Made by a program: the position numbers and the translations under genes. A stretch of 64,000 nt of DNA from Candidatus Rifleibacteriota bacterium (GTDB lineage: Bacteria; Muiribacteriota; Ozemobacteria; Ozemobacterales; Ozemobacteraceae). Shown here one piece after another: positions 8,720 to 18,500 of the stretch. The notes beneath the pieces are model-generated. The model saw only the letters and a list, made by a program, of their open reading frames with translations, did no database searches and was not told the origin of the DNA. The stretch lies in the NCBI GenBank assembly GCA_015232575.1, contig JADFZL010000011.1, positions 1-64,000 on the forward strand, in the 5' to 3' direction. Position 1 is the stretch's first letter; every line of letters begins with the position of its first letter.

Positions 8720-9243
8720 GATCTTAAATCAACTTTCCTGAAACGTGTCAGTGGACCAAGTTTTTTTATATCATCGGTGACCTTTTTTACAACCTGGGCA
8801 AATTTGGCGCCCTCTGCTGCTGAGACCCATGAGAATTGCACCCGGTCAGGATGATAGCCGACAAAGGTCAGCAATTCACGTGTAACCAGAAAGCGACGCC
8901 GTGCAAAATAATTTCCAGTGTTGTAATGGCAATCTCCCGGGTGACATCCAGATACCAGCACTCCGTCAGCACTGGTTTGCAGAGCATTCAGAATCAGGGT
9001 CGGGCTGACACGTGACGAGCAAGGGACTTTGATAATTCTGATATTTGGCGGATATGGAGTGCGTGAAGTTCCGGTTAAATCTGAGCCGGCATAGGAGCAC
9101 CAGTTACAGAGAAAGCCAATAATAGCAGGTTCCCAGTTTTCAGGAGTAATTATCTCAGGAGTTTCAAAGCTTACTGTACCTTGAACTGCTGTGATACTCG
9201 ATGAACCGGACTGAAATTGCCTTACATTGTTCTCATTGCTCAT
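8716..9243 (-). CDS. flxD: FlxD/MvhD-type electron-transfer protein
   Basis: Small 2Fe-2S protein, 175 residues, that passes electrons from Flx (or a hydrogenase) to HdrA. It shows the MvhD hallmarks: FLCNWCSYAGSDLTG, VPCSSRVSP and SGCHPGDCHY. The N-terminal about 38 residues are a polar, variable extension. It lies 110 bp after hdrA; in that gap the minus strand carries near-repeats of AAGGCAATGAA leading into the ATG at 9243. Its position between hdrA and flxC fits the known hdrCBA-flxDCBA layout. Confidence 0.88.
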   Translation of the reverse strand: MSNENNVRQFQSGSSSITAVQGTVSFETPEIITPENWEPAIIGFLCNWCSYAGSDLTGTSRTPYPPNIRIIKVPCSSRVSPTLILNALQTSADGVLVSGCHPGDCHYNTGNYFARRRFLVTRELLTFVGYHPDRVQFSWVSAAEGAKFAQVVKKVTDDIKKLGPLTRFRKVDLRS

Positions 9244-9353
9244 ACATTGCCTTCATTGCTTTCATTGCCTTTATGAATGTGACCTGAACAACCTAACCCA
9301 AAGTTAACACGCCAATTTTTCCCCTGATTTAAGATTTTGCGTACTTAGATAAA

Positions 9354-11327
9354 TCATATTGAGTTCACCTGGTTAACAATTTGCCGGTCGGTTGCTCCGC
9401 ATAAGTTAATTGCGGTACTTCTACAACCGCTGACACAAGCGCCGCAGCCCTGGCATAGTCCTTCGTTTATTTTTGCAATAACTCGCGTGATTTTAGAATT
9501 ATGTCCGTCTGGAATTTCTTCAGTACTAATCGCCTGATAAGGACACAACTTGATACAGTTCCTGCATCCTGAACAATTTTCCCTGACAATCTTTGCAATC
9601 AGCGGATCTTTCTTCAGAACGTCTGCTGCCAGCAGACCACAGACTTTTGCAGCACACGCTGAAGCCTGTGCAACCGTCTCTGGAATATCTTTGGGAGCCT
9701 GAGAACAACCAGCGAGATAAATTCCAGCTTTGGAAGTTTCGACAGGACGCAGTTTCGGATGCGCTTCAGAAAAGAAACCATGCTGATCATAAGAAATTCC
9801 AAGTATTCTTGCAAGATCCACTGAATCATGGAAAGATTTTATGGCAGTAGCAAGTACTACAAGATCAGCTTCCACTTCGACTGCCTGTCCAATCTGGCTA
9901 TCTTCGCCCCTTACAATAAGTTTCTTCCCGCGTTTGTAAATTTTTCCCACACGTCCGCGAAGATATACAACCCCTGTTTCAGTCTGAACGCGTTTCACAA
10001 ATTCTTCGTAACCTTTTCCTGCGGCTCTGATGTCCATGTAAAAAATGAATGATTGCGAATCAGGAACTTTGTGATGAAGCAGCATAGCATGTTTGGCCGT
10101 ATACATACAGCATATTTTCGAACAATATGGATAACCTTTGGATTCATCGCGTGAGCCAACGCATTTTATGAAAACTACGCTTTTAGGAATTTCACCATCG
10201 GAAGGCCGTATGGGAACTCCATTTGTTGGACCCGAGGCTGAAACCATCCGTTCAAACTCCAGCGAAGTAATTACATCTTTATACCGCCCTACTCCATATT
10301 CTTCATAACTTCTGGCATCGAAAAGATCGTAGCCCGTCGCAACAACAACTGCTCCGATCTCTCTTTCAACGATTTCTTCCTTCATATCGTATTTTATGGA
10401 GCCTTTTTCGCATACTTTGCTGCACAATCCGCATTTCCCTTTTGTAATCATAAGACATGCGTCGGGATCAATAACCGGCTTACTTGGTACAGCCTGCGGA
10501 AAAGGTGAATAAATGGCTTTTCTGGTGTCGTGTCCGAGATTAAATTCATTTTTAACTTTCACCGGACATTTTTGGGTACAGGCTCCACAACCTGTACATG
10601 TTGAGAAATCAACATAAGATGGTTTCTTTTTTATCTTCACTTTGAAATTTCCCACAAAGCCGTTCAGTTCAACTACTTCGGCATAAGGGATGAGTTCAAT
10701 ATATGGATTTCTGGCTACTTCTACCATTTTAGGAGTTAAAATGCACTGAGAACAATCAAGAGTCGGAAAGGTTTCATCAAGCTGAGCCATTCGTCCGCCG
10801 ATTGAAGACTGGCGTTCAACGAGCACTACCGGATGTCTGGCATTGGCAATATCAAGTGCTGCCTGAATTCCGGCTATTCCACCGCCGATAACTAATGCCC
10901 GATCTGAAACTGGAACAGTGATTTCATGAAGTTTTTCGTTTGCCGTTGATTTTGCTACTGCCATCCGGATGAGATCGCACGCTTTCAGCGTGGCTTTTGT
11001 CTTGTCATTCTGATGAACCCATGAGGAATGCTCACGGATATTGGCAATTTCAACAAGATATGGATTCATTCCGGCCTCAAGCGCTGCTTTTTGAAAGGTC
11101 GTTTCATGCATACGCGGAGAGCATGCCGCAACAACAATTGAAGTTAACCGATGAGCAGTTATGGCATCGCGAATCAAGGACTGTCCAGGAGCTGAACAGA
11201 AATATCTGTAATTTACAGCTAATTCGACTTCCCTGATTTTTTTTGTTTCATGTACAACAGCATCAACATCAATAAAATCGGCTATATTTGCGCCGCAACT
11301 GCACACAAAGACTCCAACTCTTGCCAT
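9354..11327 (-). CDS. hdrA: Heterodisulfide reductase-like subunit A, HdrA
   Basis: Central flavoprotein of the complex and the likely site of flavin-based electron bifurcation, 657 residues. Visible parts in order: an N-terminal Cys motif VCSCGANI (about 8-15); a thioredoxin-reductase-like FAD site GGGIAGIQAALDIA (about 147-160) followed by the HdrA signature FPTLDCSQCILTPKM; internal Cys motifs CTGCGACTQKCP and CGLCSKVCEKG; and two C-terminal 4Fe-4S motifs, CSGCRNCIKLCP and CQGCGACVSGC. It starts 3 bp after the hdrB stop. Coupling to flxABCD predicts oxidation of NAD(P)H with reduction of ferredoxin and of an HdrB-bound acceptor. The acceptor is unknown, as no DsrC-like gene is in this window. 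Confidence 0.93.
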   Translation of the reverse strand: MARVGVFVCSCGANIADFIDVDAVVHETKKIREVELAVNYRYFCSAPGQSLIRDAITAHRLTSIVVAACSPRMHETTFQKAALEAGMNPYLVEIANIREHSSWVHQNDKTKATLKACDLIRMAVAKSTANEKLHEITVPVSDRALVIGGGIAGIQAALDIANARHPVVLVERQSSIGGRMAQLDETFPTLDCSQCILTPKMVEVARNPYIELIPYAEVVELNGFVGNFKVKIKKKPSYVDFSTCTGCGACTQKCPVKVKNEFNLGHDTRKAIYSPFPQAVPSKPVIDPDACLMITKGKCGLCSKVCEKGSIKYDMKEEIVEREIGAVVVATGYDLFDARSYEEYGVGRYKDVITSLEFERMVSASGPTNGVPIRPSDGEIPKSVVFIKCVGSRDESKGYPYCSKICCMYTAKHAMLLHHKVPDSQSFIFYMDIRAAGKGYEEFVKRVQTETGVVYLRGRVGKIYKRGKKLIVRGEDSQIGQAVEVEADLVVLATAIKSFHDSVDLARILGISYDQHGFFSEAHPKLRPVETSKAGIYLAGCSQAPKDIPETVAQASACAAKVCGLLAADVLKKDPLIAKIVRENCSGCRNCIKLCPYQAISTEEIPDGHNSKITRVIAKINEGLCQGCGACVSGCRSTAINLCGATDRQIVNQVNSI

Positions 11328-11330
11328 CGC

Positions 11331-12224
11331 TTAACCTCGCCCGCCTGTTTTCATCACGCGCTGCAGAACAGGAATCACCGGCACAAAATTTCTGTGAAAT
11401 TCCAGTTGGTTCATGCTTATTCCAAAAGCCAGAGCAAGAAGCTGTGTAAAATAAACAGTTGGAATAGAGTATTTTTTTCCTTTTCGTTTCTCTAATTCGG
11501 CCTGACGCATATCCAGATTCGCCTGACAAAGAGGGCAGGCAACTGCTATTATATCTGCTCCTGAATCCAGGGCACTGTCAAAAATTCTTTCTATCAGATC
11601 ATAGATTATTTCAGTATTTGAAATGGAAAATGAGTTGCCGCAACATTCAGTTTTATGGTCGAAATCGGTCGGCTGTGCTCCGACAGATTCAAGTAATTTG
11701 TCCATCGAAACAGGATACTCAGGCGAATCAAAACAAGTCACTTCTTTCGGCCTGGTAAGAAGACATCCATAATAACATGCGACTCTAAGCCCGGTAAGTG
11801 GAGTCTGAACAGCGTTTCTGATAGACTCAGGTTTAATATCTTCACTGAAATATTGAAGCATTGATTTTATCAACATTGCGCCTGAATATTTTGAAGCACC
11901 CGGAACTACAGATTTCATCTTCTGCAGTAATTCGGGGCTTTTGCTCAATTCGTGATTCGTAGTCTTATGGCGCGAATAACATGCAGCACATGAAACTGCC
12001 ATGACTTTATTCTGAAGATTTTCTGCCGAAATAAGGTTTCGCAGAGGAAGGGCAATGGAAAGGGTTTCGTTGACCGTATGTGCTGAACTGGCTCCGCAAC
12101 AGCTCCAGTCAGGAATATCGTCAACGCCTATCCCGAGAATATTTAAAACTTTCCTCACAGAAAGGTCATATTCTTTGGCAGTTCCGTGAGATGAGCAACC
12201 ATGAAAATAAGTTATGCGACTCAT
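11331..12224 (-). CDS. hdrB: Heterodisulfide reductase-like subunit B, HdrB
   Basis: Catalytic subunit with two complete cysteine-rich CCG domains, which in HdrB hold non-cubane 4Fe-4S clusters that cleave disulfides; 297 residues. Domain 1 uses C9, C42-C43 (SCCGASS) and CAAC near residue 80. Domain 2 uses CYYGC, then ECCGNSFS, then ACPLCQ. All ligands are present, so the enzyme should be active. It overlaps hdrC by 4 bp. The usual partners (CoM-S-S-CoB in methanogens, DsrC in sulfate reducers) are not encoded here, so the substrate is open. Confidence 0.92.
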   Translation of the reverse strand: MSRITYFHGCSSHGTAKEYDLSVRKVLNILGIGVDDIPDWSCCGASSAHTVNETLSIALPLRNLISAENLQNKVMAVSCAACYSRHKTTNHELSKSPELLQKMKSVVPGASKYSGAMLIKSMLQYFSEDIKPESIRNAVQTPLTGLRVACYYGCLLTRPKEVTCFDSPEYPVSMDKLLESVGAQPTDFDHKTECCGNSFSISNTEIIYDLIERIFDSALDSGADIIAVACPLCQANLDMRQAELEKRKGKKYSIPTVYFTQLLALAFGISMNQLEFHRNFVPVIPVLQRVMKTGGRG

Positions 12225-12862
12225 TGTTTCACACCCGACTTTACATTTTCAGCCACTTCAACATTGCCCACTTTTTCAGCTCTTTCGGACTTTTCAAATT
12301 TTTCGTGTTTTACGACTTTAGACGCATCAGAAATATTGTTCAATTCATTTATTCCTGCTATTTTTGCAGGCCGAAAAGCAAGCTTTCCCCTCAGTAAAAC
12401 CTTTGGTGCGAGAAGAATGTCTTTGAAAAAATTAAAAGTACGAATATTAAATTCCGTCATAAATCGTAATTCAAACAGGCGTCCATAAATGAAAACCATG
12501 CTGAGAAATATTTCATGGAATTTTTTAATAATACGTGCAGATCGGCTTGAAATAACAATGTTGTTTTCCATGGCAATATGTCTGATCGTTTCCATAGCTT
12601 TGGGTATGTCGATCTTTCGCGGGCAGCGCGATGAACAAGCCGAACATGTCAGGCAGAACCAGGTTGAATTGGCCTCAAGAACTTCTTTATCCTGCCCAAG
12701 TTTGAGCATCTGAAACATTCTTCTGGGAGTTAAATCCATGCTTTTAGAGACCGCACACGAAGCGACGCACTTTCCGCATTGATAGCATTCAAAAACGTTA
12801 ACTCTGGACCGTTTCAGAATTTCGGGGATAATTTTGCTTTTTTTACTGCCAATAGTAATCAC
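12221..12862 (-). CDS. hdrC: Heterodisulfide reductase-like subunit C, HdrC
   Basis: Small 4Fe-4S subunit feeding electrons to HdrB, 213 residues. Cys motifs CYQCGKCVASCAVSKS (about residue 25) and CLTCSACSSRCPRKI (about residue 69) are intact. The last about 50 residues are not typical of the family: a charged, low-complexity tail (HEKFEKSERAEKVGNVE) built from repeated Glu-Lys pairs, similar to the Glu-Lys-Gly tract in the MutL-like protein at 52069-53970. It overlaps both neighbours by 4 bp, so translation is tightly coupled. Confidence 0.9.
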   Translation of the reverse strand: MITIGSKKSKIIPEILKRSRVNVFECYQCGKCVASCAVSKSMDLTPRRMFQMLKLGQDKEVLEANSTWFCLTCSACSSRCPRKIDIPKAMETIRHIAMENNIVISSRSARIIKKFHEIFLSMVFIYGRLFELRFMTEFNIRTFNFFKDILLAPKVLLRGKLAFRPAKIAGINELNNISDASKVVKHEKFEKSERAEKVGNVEVAENVKSGVKQ

Positions 12863-13692
12863 AATTGGCTCTCCGGTGCCAGTAAATCGCTAAGTTTCAA
12901 TCGTGGTCCTCGGTATCTTGAGCGGCCATTTGTAAACCATGTATTAATAGCCTCAACCGGGCAGGAATTGATGCATCCATAGCAGCCGATACAGTTTCCC
13001 TGCGCTTTGGGAAAAGGCATCATTTTCAGTCTTCCAGTGGGACACTGGCTGGCACACTTTCCACATTTTGTACAAAGAGACTTTTTAACAAAAATCGGAA
13101 ACTGTTTTCCCCTTCTAATAGCTATTGGAAACGTAGCCGCAATAAGCGTTATCGGATTAAATGGCACCCAACATATGGCAGCTTTCGGAGAATCGGCATT
13201 CTGTTTCCAGATTTGCGGAATATTTTTCTCTGAAAAATCAAATAGCCTTTTCAAACTGGCTTTTTCGGGCCATCCAGTGTCATACATGGTCCCCGGAATT
13301 CTGATTGCGGTCCAGGAATCTTCGCAGATCAAAGTTGTTTCGGCTACCGGAAAATAGTTTTTAGGCACCAGAAAGTCTCTGAGGCGCATAAACGCGCGGT
13401 CAAGATAGCCAGCGTAAGTTGCAGCAAAGAACACTTGCCTGGGAATCTTCGACGCCGGAAGCGCCTGAATGTGTTCTTCCATTATTATTGCTGCTCTGAA
13501 TGCATAAATCGGAAACACAAATCCGATTAAATCAGAAGAAATAATATCTTCAGTTTCGTCTTCAATTTTCAGCGTTCTGATATCTTTCAAAGAAGCTTCC
13601 CAGCCAGCTCTCTGCAAGCCTGCCGTTATAACCTCTGCTGCAAGCTGCGAGTTCCCGGTAGAAGAAAAATAATGAACACGAACTTTAGGCAT
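12859..13692 (-). CDS. EFR1-type flavodoxin-ferredoxin fusion
   Basis: First gene of the Hdr-Flx operon, 277 residues. The N-terminal half is flavodoxin-like (VHYFSSTGNSQLAAEVI for the FMN phosphate loop, then GFVFPIYAFRAAI). The C-terminal about 75 residues carry two 4Fe-4S motifs, CTKCGKCASQCPTG and CIGCYGCINSCPVEAI. This is the EFR1-family layout. It is probably an electron carrier, either the ferredoxin partner of the bifurcating complex or a link to another reductase. ATG 13692 has GAGGAGAAAGGT just upstream. Its stop overlaps the hdrC start by 4 bp. Confidence 0.85.
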   Translation of the reverse strand: MPKVRVHYFSSTGNSQLAAEVITAGLQRAGWEASLKDIRTLKIEDETEDIISSDLIGFVFPIYAFRAAIIMEEHIQALPASKIPRQVFFAATYAGYLDRAFMRLRDFLVPKNYFPVAETTLICEDSWTAIRIPGTMYDTGWPEKASLKRLFDFSEKNIPQIWKQNADSPKAAICWVPFNPITLIAATFPIAIRRGKQFPIFVKKSLCTKCGKCASQCPTGRLKMMPFPKAQGNCIGCYGCINSCPVEAINTWFTNGRSRYRGPRLKLSDLLAPESQL

Positions 13693-13718
13693 ACCTTTCT
13701 CCTCAAGTGTTTATAAAG

Positions 13719-13727
13719 ATTGTATCA
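13719..13727 (-). promoter_or_regulatory. Extended -10 promoter of the hdr-flx-feoB operon
   Basis: On the minus strand TGATACAAT is a TGn-extended -10 box about 27 bases before the first ATG at 13692. The -35 region is weak, as expected for extended -10 promoters. It would give a leader of about 20 bases containing the GAGGAG Shine-Dalgarno. Confidence 0.5.
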
Positions 13728-13911
13728 TCTCAATAAAGAAAACATTTTCAAGATGATTCATCAGACGACACTGCAAATCACGTTACAAAATCGAAGGGTA
13801 TTATATCCTGTTCGAAATGGCAAAGTAAAGTAATTTCAACATACTTCGTGAATTACAGACAGCCTGAAAAAGCCAGCAATTGAACTGTCTATTTAATCAA
13901 CAAATAATGAC

Positions 13912-14025
13912 ACTGTAGCAACGTTGCTGAAGAAAAGATTTGTCTCACGCAGAGACGCAGAGGCACAGAGAAAAGCAGAGAGAAAATCGTGTTTTATTAT
14001 ATCTGCTCAGCAACATTGCTACAGT
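13912..14025. mobile_element. MITE-like element with 19-bp terminal inverted repeats
   Basis: ACTGTAGCAACGTTGCTGA at 13912-13930 is the inverted repeat of 14007-14025 with one mismatch. Each arm is itself nearly palindromic (AGCAACGTTGCT). The 76-bp interior contains the widespread intergenic repeat type CACGCAGAGACGCAGAGG. It has no coding capacity. The rest of the 13693-14233 gap holds only the operon promoter and nothing else recognised. Confidence 0.6.
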
Positions 14026-14233
14026 CTCCAAATAATCCGAAAAAGAAATAGCTCTGAAAATAAGAATTCCAGGAAAGCGCCTCAGATGTTCCATTATCAA
14101 CACTTATCTGTATCTACTCAATTTTACCTGTCTTGCAAAAGGGTTTGGGATTTGAAAAATGCTTGCGGTTGCTTAGCTGAAACATTGACACACACAATGT
14201 CATGTGTTACGCTTTGTATGTGAGGTGATAAAA

Positions 14234-14434
14234 ATGCCAACAAATTTGTCGATCGATGATAATTTACTTTTGATTGCATTAGAAATTAGTGGACTTAAAA
14301 CAAAAAAGGATACTGTGAATCAAGCTTTAATAGAATTTATTGAACGACGAAAGCAAAAACAAATCATTGATTTGTTTGGGACTCTTGACCCTGATAAAGA
14401 CTTTGATTATAAAAAAGGTAGAAATCGGAAATGA
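14234..14434 (+). CDS. vapB: VapB-family antitoxin
   Basis: Predicted antitoxin, 66 residues. The N-terminal part (MPTNLSIDDNLLLIALEISG) is a ribbon-helix-helix type DNA-binding domain of VapB proteins acting on their own operon; the C-terminal part (LFGTLDPDKDFDYKKGRN) is the usual toxin-binding tail. The frame is open from 14204, but the ATG at 14234 has GAGGTG 8 bases upstream and fits the family N-terminus. Its stop overlaps the vapC start by 4 bp. Confidence 0.85.
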   Translation: MPTNLSIDDNLLLIALEISGLKTKKDTVNQALIEFIERRKQKQIIDLFGTLDPDKDFDYKKGRNRK

Positions 14435-14835
14435 TTTTAATCGATACTCCAATATGGTCAATGGCATTTCGAAGATCCAATCCACTTTCCAGCTCAATTG
14501 TGGATGAAATTACCGAACTGATAAAAGATTGTCGAGCCGGTATTATTGGTCCAATCAGACAGGAAATACTGTCAGGTTATTCGGACAAAAACAAATTTTG
14601 TATCTTAAAAGAGAAGCTTGACGCTTTCCCAAATATTCCTATTGAGGCGAAGGATTATATAAAAGCAGCCGAGTTTAACAATGCTTGTAGAGTTGCTGGT
14701 ATCCAAGGTTCGCACATTGATTTTTTAATTTGTTCTGTGGCAAGCCGTCTCAACATCCAAATTTTCACCGATGATAAAGACTTTGAACATTACGCAAAAC
14801 ATTTGCCAATAAAGCTTTACAAAGTAAAGCATTGA
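14431..14835 (+). CDS. vapC: VapC-family PIN-domain toxin
   Basis: Predicted Mg-dependent ribonuclease toxin, 134 residues. The acidic PIN residues are all visible: D5 (LIDTPIW), E45 (GPIRQEIL), D97 (GSHIDFLICSVA) and D114/D115/D117 (FTDDKDF). Translationally coupled to vapB. VapC enzymes cut tRNA or rRNA; the target here cannot be read from the sequence. The catalytic set is complete, so the pair is probably functional. Confidence 0.88.
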   Translation: MILIDTPIWSMAFRRSNPLSSSIVDEITELIKDCRAGIIGPIRQEILSGYSDKNKFCILKEKLDAFPNIPIEAKDYIKAAEFNNACRVAGIQGSHIDFLICSVASRLNIQIFTDDKDFEHYAKHLPIKLYKVKH

Positions 14836-15050
14836 ATTCACCATCAACAGGTTTTCGCTCCTCTTGCAGATTCGCTGGCGAAATTACAAATCGCATTCGT
14901 TCAAGCTTGCGTGCCAATTCTGAAAGGCTTATTACGTTGCGATTATATCTGACGAGTAAGGCTGATTGAACTGAACTTGATGGAACTGCGAAATACCCTG
15001 TATCATATTCTGAAGGTTTTGGAATTTCTTTTCCTGCGGCTCAAGTGTAA
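14836..15050 (-). pseudogene. Decayed coding remnant
   Basis: The minus strand reads a protein-like run with segments such as KEIPKPSEYDTGYFAVPSSS and LSELARKLERMRFVISPANL before running out of frame into vapC. There is an in-frame TGA before the run and no start. Family not recognised. The rest of the gap to the tRNA (15051-15337) shows no gene. Confidence 0.35.
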
Positions 15051-15337
15051 AAGGATATCTGAAAACCATTTTAACTTCACCCTCACGCCAATATCAATTG
15101 CGCCATGCACAGGAACAGGGACAGGGACTGTTAAACCATCCTTCTAAAAGATGTTAGACTGCCCGTTATTCTAACTAATTTCAAGCCATCGTGTTCAAGT
15201 TTTTTTTATTAGCTGTTTAGCTGTCATATTATATTTGATATATTTAAATAGATCTATTGCCAACATGTAAAAGCTTTTATATATGAACTAAAAGCAAAAC
15301 TCGAAAGTCAACTTTAAGGCTGACTTCCGAGTTTCAG

Positions 15338-15419
15338 TGCCGGAAGCGGGACTTGAACCCGCACGGCGTGAGCCATACGCCCCTCAAACGTATGTGTCTA
15401 CCAGTTCCACCATCCCGGC
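15338..15419 (-). tRNA. tRNA-Leu (anticodon GAG)
   Basis: Cloverleaf read on the minus strand: acceptor GCCGGGA pairs with UUCCGGC, D-loop GGUAGA, anticodon loop UUGAGGG flanked by UACGU/GCGUA, long class II variable arm (GGC UCAC GCC), T-arm GCGGG UUCAAGU CCCGC. About 82 nt, no encoded CCA. It reads CUC/CUU codons. Confidence 0.93.
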
Positions 15420-15487
15420 GCTATGTTCGATATTTTACACAATTTTATTTCAATTGTCAACAGAAACATAAAAAAAATGAAAAAAAA

Positions 15488-15512
15488 ATACCGCCCCTAT
15501 TTGGAGCGGTAT
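15488..15512 (-). terminator. Rho-independent terminator after the lipoprotein gene
   Basis: On the minus strand ATACCGCTCC and GGGGCGGTAT form a 10-bp stem with one G-U pair and a 5-base loop, followed by a run of eight T. It lies 12 bases past the stop at 15524 and would end the whole Tad transcript before the tRNA gene. Confidence 0.85.
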
Positions 15513-15523
15513 TTTTCATGGAG

Positions 15524-18500
15524 TTATCTTTTCAAAGTGAAGACCATTTTCGGCGACATTCTCCAATCACCGCCAGTGTAGAAATACTTGATTCTCCAAA
15601 TCATATTAAACGTTCCTGCCGGGCAGGTCGGATTTTTATTAACATCAAGAGGGAATCCCAACGTAAATCTCGGCGAAGTAGTACTTGAGTTTGAACCAAA
15701 CGTTACACCAGCAGGTTGCTCTCCGGCATCCAGAGTTCCATTTTCGTTGTAATCCCATGAATATTGAATTTCATAAGCAATGGCGTTACTGTCAACCGGG
15801 CCAGAGAAAATATAACTTCCTTCTCCGTTCCAGTTAAACGTGAAGAAGTGGGTTGCCGTTGTATCAGTTTCATCTGACTTACTAATATCTATCGGAACCA
15901 TATCTGCAGGTGAAATTACCGAAAGTTGTGATGCAGCTCTATTCAGCACAAAGTTCATCTTCGGGGAGTCATAAGTTCTTCCATCGCTGTAGTAATATCT
16001 GATCATCCAGTTTAACTCATAGCTACCCTGAGGGAAGCCAGAATTAATGTTGAGAGTATATTGAGGTTTCGTATTTTCATAAGTGTTGAATGAAACACCA
16101 ACGGGAGCATTAACATTTCCACCAGCATCTTTTGACCATGTCGCTACCAATACACATCTTTCCGCAAGTGGATCAGCCGGCCCAACGAATGAATATGAAG
16201 TTTCGCCGTTCCAGTGGAGAGTAAAATAATACTTTCCTCCAACACTCAATGGGTCAGTGGAATCATACGGTGTCATTGAAGCAACCGCAACGACAGGCAA
16301 TGGGCTCTGAGCACGTTTCAGGAAGAACTTCATTGCCGGAGAATCATAAGTACGACCATCGGAATAATAATATCTGATCTTCCAGTTAAGTTCATAAGTA
16401 CCCACAGCAAAAGTAGCTCCAATTGTCATGTTGAAATCTGGAGTTGAATTCTGTGTTGAACTGAATAATACACCTGACGGGATAATATCGTTTGTCCAGG
16501 AGTATATGATTTCACATTTATTCGCGAAGGTATCTGATGGACCGTTGAACGGGAAGCTTGATTCTCCGTTCCAGTTCAGGGTATAGGTCTGCGCTGACCC
16601 GCCAGGACTCATTGTGCTTGCTGACATTGCAGGAATGTTAATGATATATTTCATATCCGGGGAATCATAGGACTGTCCAGTGGAATAGTAATACCTTATT
16701 CTCCAGGTCAAAGTGTAAGTATCGGCAGGCAGATTCGGATTTACAGTAAGCGTAAAGTTTGGTGAATAAGCGTTGTTGGAGTTAAAGGAAACACCACTTG
16801 GCACTTTATCCCACGATGAAATCATTTCACAGATATAGAGATTCGGATCTGCTTTGCCAGTAAACGCTACGCTGGCCTGACCTGCCCAGACGGTGTTATT
16901 GGCAGGGCTCATATCTGCAGCAACAAGGGTTGGAGTTGCAACAGATGAATAGACTCCCTTCGGGTACCAGACAACAAACTTAGATTTCTTGGAGTTTATT
17001 GTTCTTCCATCAGGGTAGTAGTATTTTACATACCACTCAATAGTTTCGCTGGCATTATTTTCACCAGCATAAGGTCCGAAGTTCTGAATTCTTGCGCCAA
17101 ACGAGGGGGCTCCAACACCACTGTATCCGGCAATATTTAGGCCTACAAAAGAGTTTGAGGCAATCAGAACATAGTGATTTGCTGATGCATCAGACGGAGC
17201 AACAAAATAGAACTGTGGTGCAAGAGCCATGTCAAAAGGCTGTGTTGCATAATTTGTGCTTCTTCCAGAATGGTATTCAGAAGTAGCTGCCGGCAGCAAG
17301 TCATATTTCTGCGGAACAAAGAATACGTCTCTTCCTTCAGACTGAACATAGGTGCCTGTTGTTGGATCAAGTGCTTCAAGAAAGAAAACTGTTCGGCCAA
17401 TGCCAATTCCGTGTTGTACCGGAACAAACGAGTAAGTTGCGAGATCGCCAGTAGTTGCTGGAATGAGACTGACAGGGATATTGATTGATCTTACAGTTGA
17501 TGCACCGGGTGTTTCAGGATATGCCTGTGTAAATGACAACCGATAATTTGTAGTACTTCCGATTGTCTTGAAAGAAGCATAGAGATTGTCACTTACAGAA
17601 AATTCGCTCGTTTGTGAAGTATTTGCAGTAGTTTCAGTTGCAACAGAATATGGCGGATCTTCAGATATTACTGACTGCGAAAACACCGGAGCAGTAGGAA
17701 GCTTATTGAGATAAGGATATATCTGGAACCGGCCAAGTTCTGATTTCAGTACAACATCATTTGAATAGATTGCCGCAATACGGTAAATATAACTTTTTGC
17801 AGCAAGTCCGAGTTCTATCGGGCTAACCGGGTAGGTTATCATTTCACCTTTTGCCTTTGAAACTGAAAGGGGAAGCTGGAAAACCTTTTCTGTGGGATTT
17901 CCTGGTTCTTCGGGCGTAATGTAAAGAGAATAGGTCATTGTACCTACTGATACCCATTTAAATTCCAGTGTAGACAACAGGTTCGGCAATGCAGGAGACA
18001 CTGAAATCTGGCTTGGTGCCTCATAGTTCGCCCCAACCGGTGAGGCTGCTGCATTTGGAACAAACAGGAAAGTCGGAAGAAGAATATCCATAACCGTGGT
18101 CTGATTTGCAATTGCTCTGTAGCCCTGGGTTAATATCGGATTCCTTCCAACAAAAGTCGGGTTATCTGTCGTAAGATATGATCCGGACGCTGAATTCGTA
18201 ATATCGATGAATGTTCCTGTGGCAACTGCAAGCCAGCCGTAAGAGTTGTCAGCATCGGGAGGAACGTTATCCATTTTCCAGGCGCCGGATGAATTTGTAA
18301 CTACAGTTGCAAATTTGCCTGTTTTACCATCTTTATCTATGGTCCAAAGTTCGAATTCAAAATTCGGAACGTAGGTGGTAGAGGCAGTCGGATTGCCATT
18401 TGCATCAAAAACATATCTCTTAACTGTACCAATGAAATTTGCAGAATTATGAAGATCATAATTGGGTGACAACTGAACCCCGGTTAATGCTCTGTCAGCG

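Noticed and set aside
13924..14223. 99-codon ORF on the plus strand
   Set aside because: It runs through the MITE-like element and the vapBC upstream region; the SRRDAEAQRK peptide is the translation of a common intergenic repeat.
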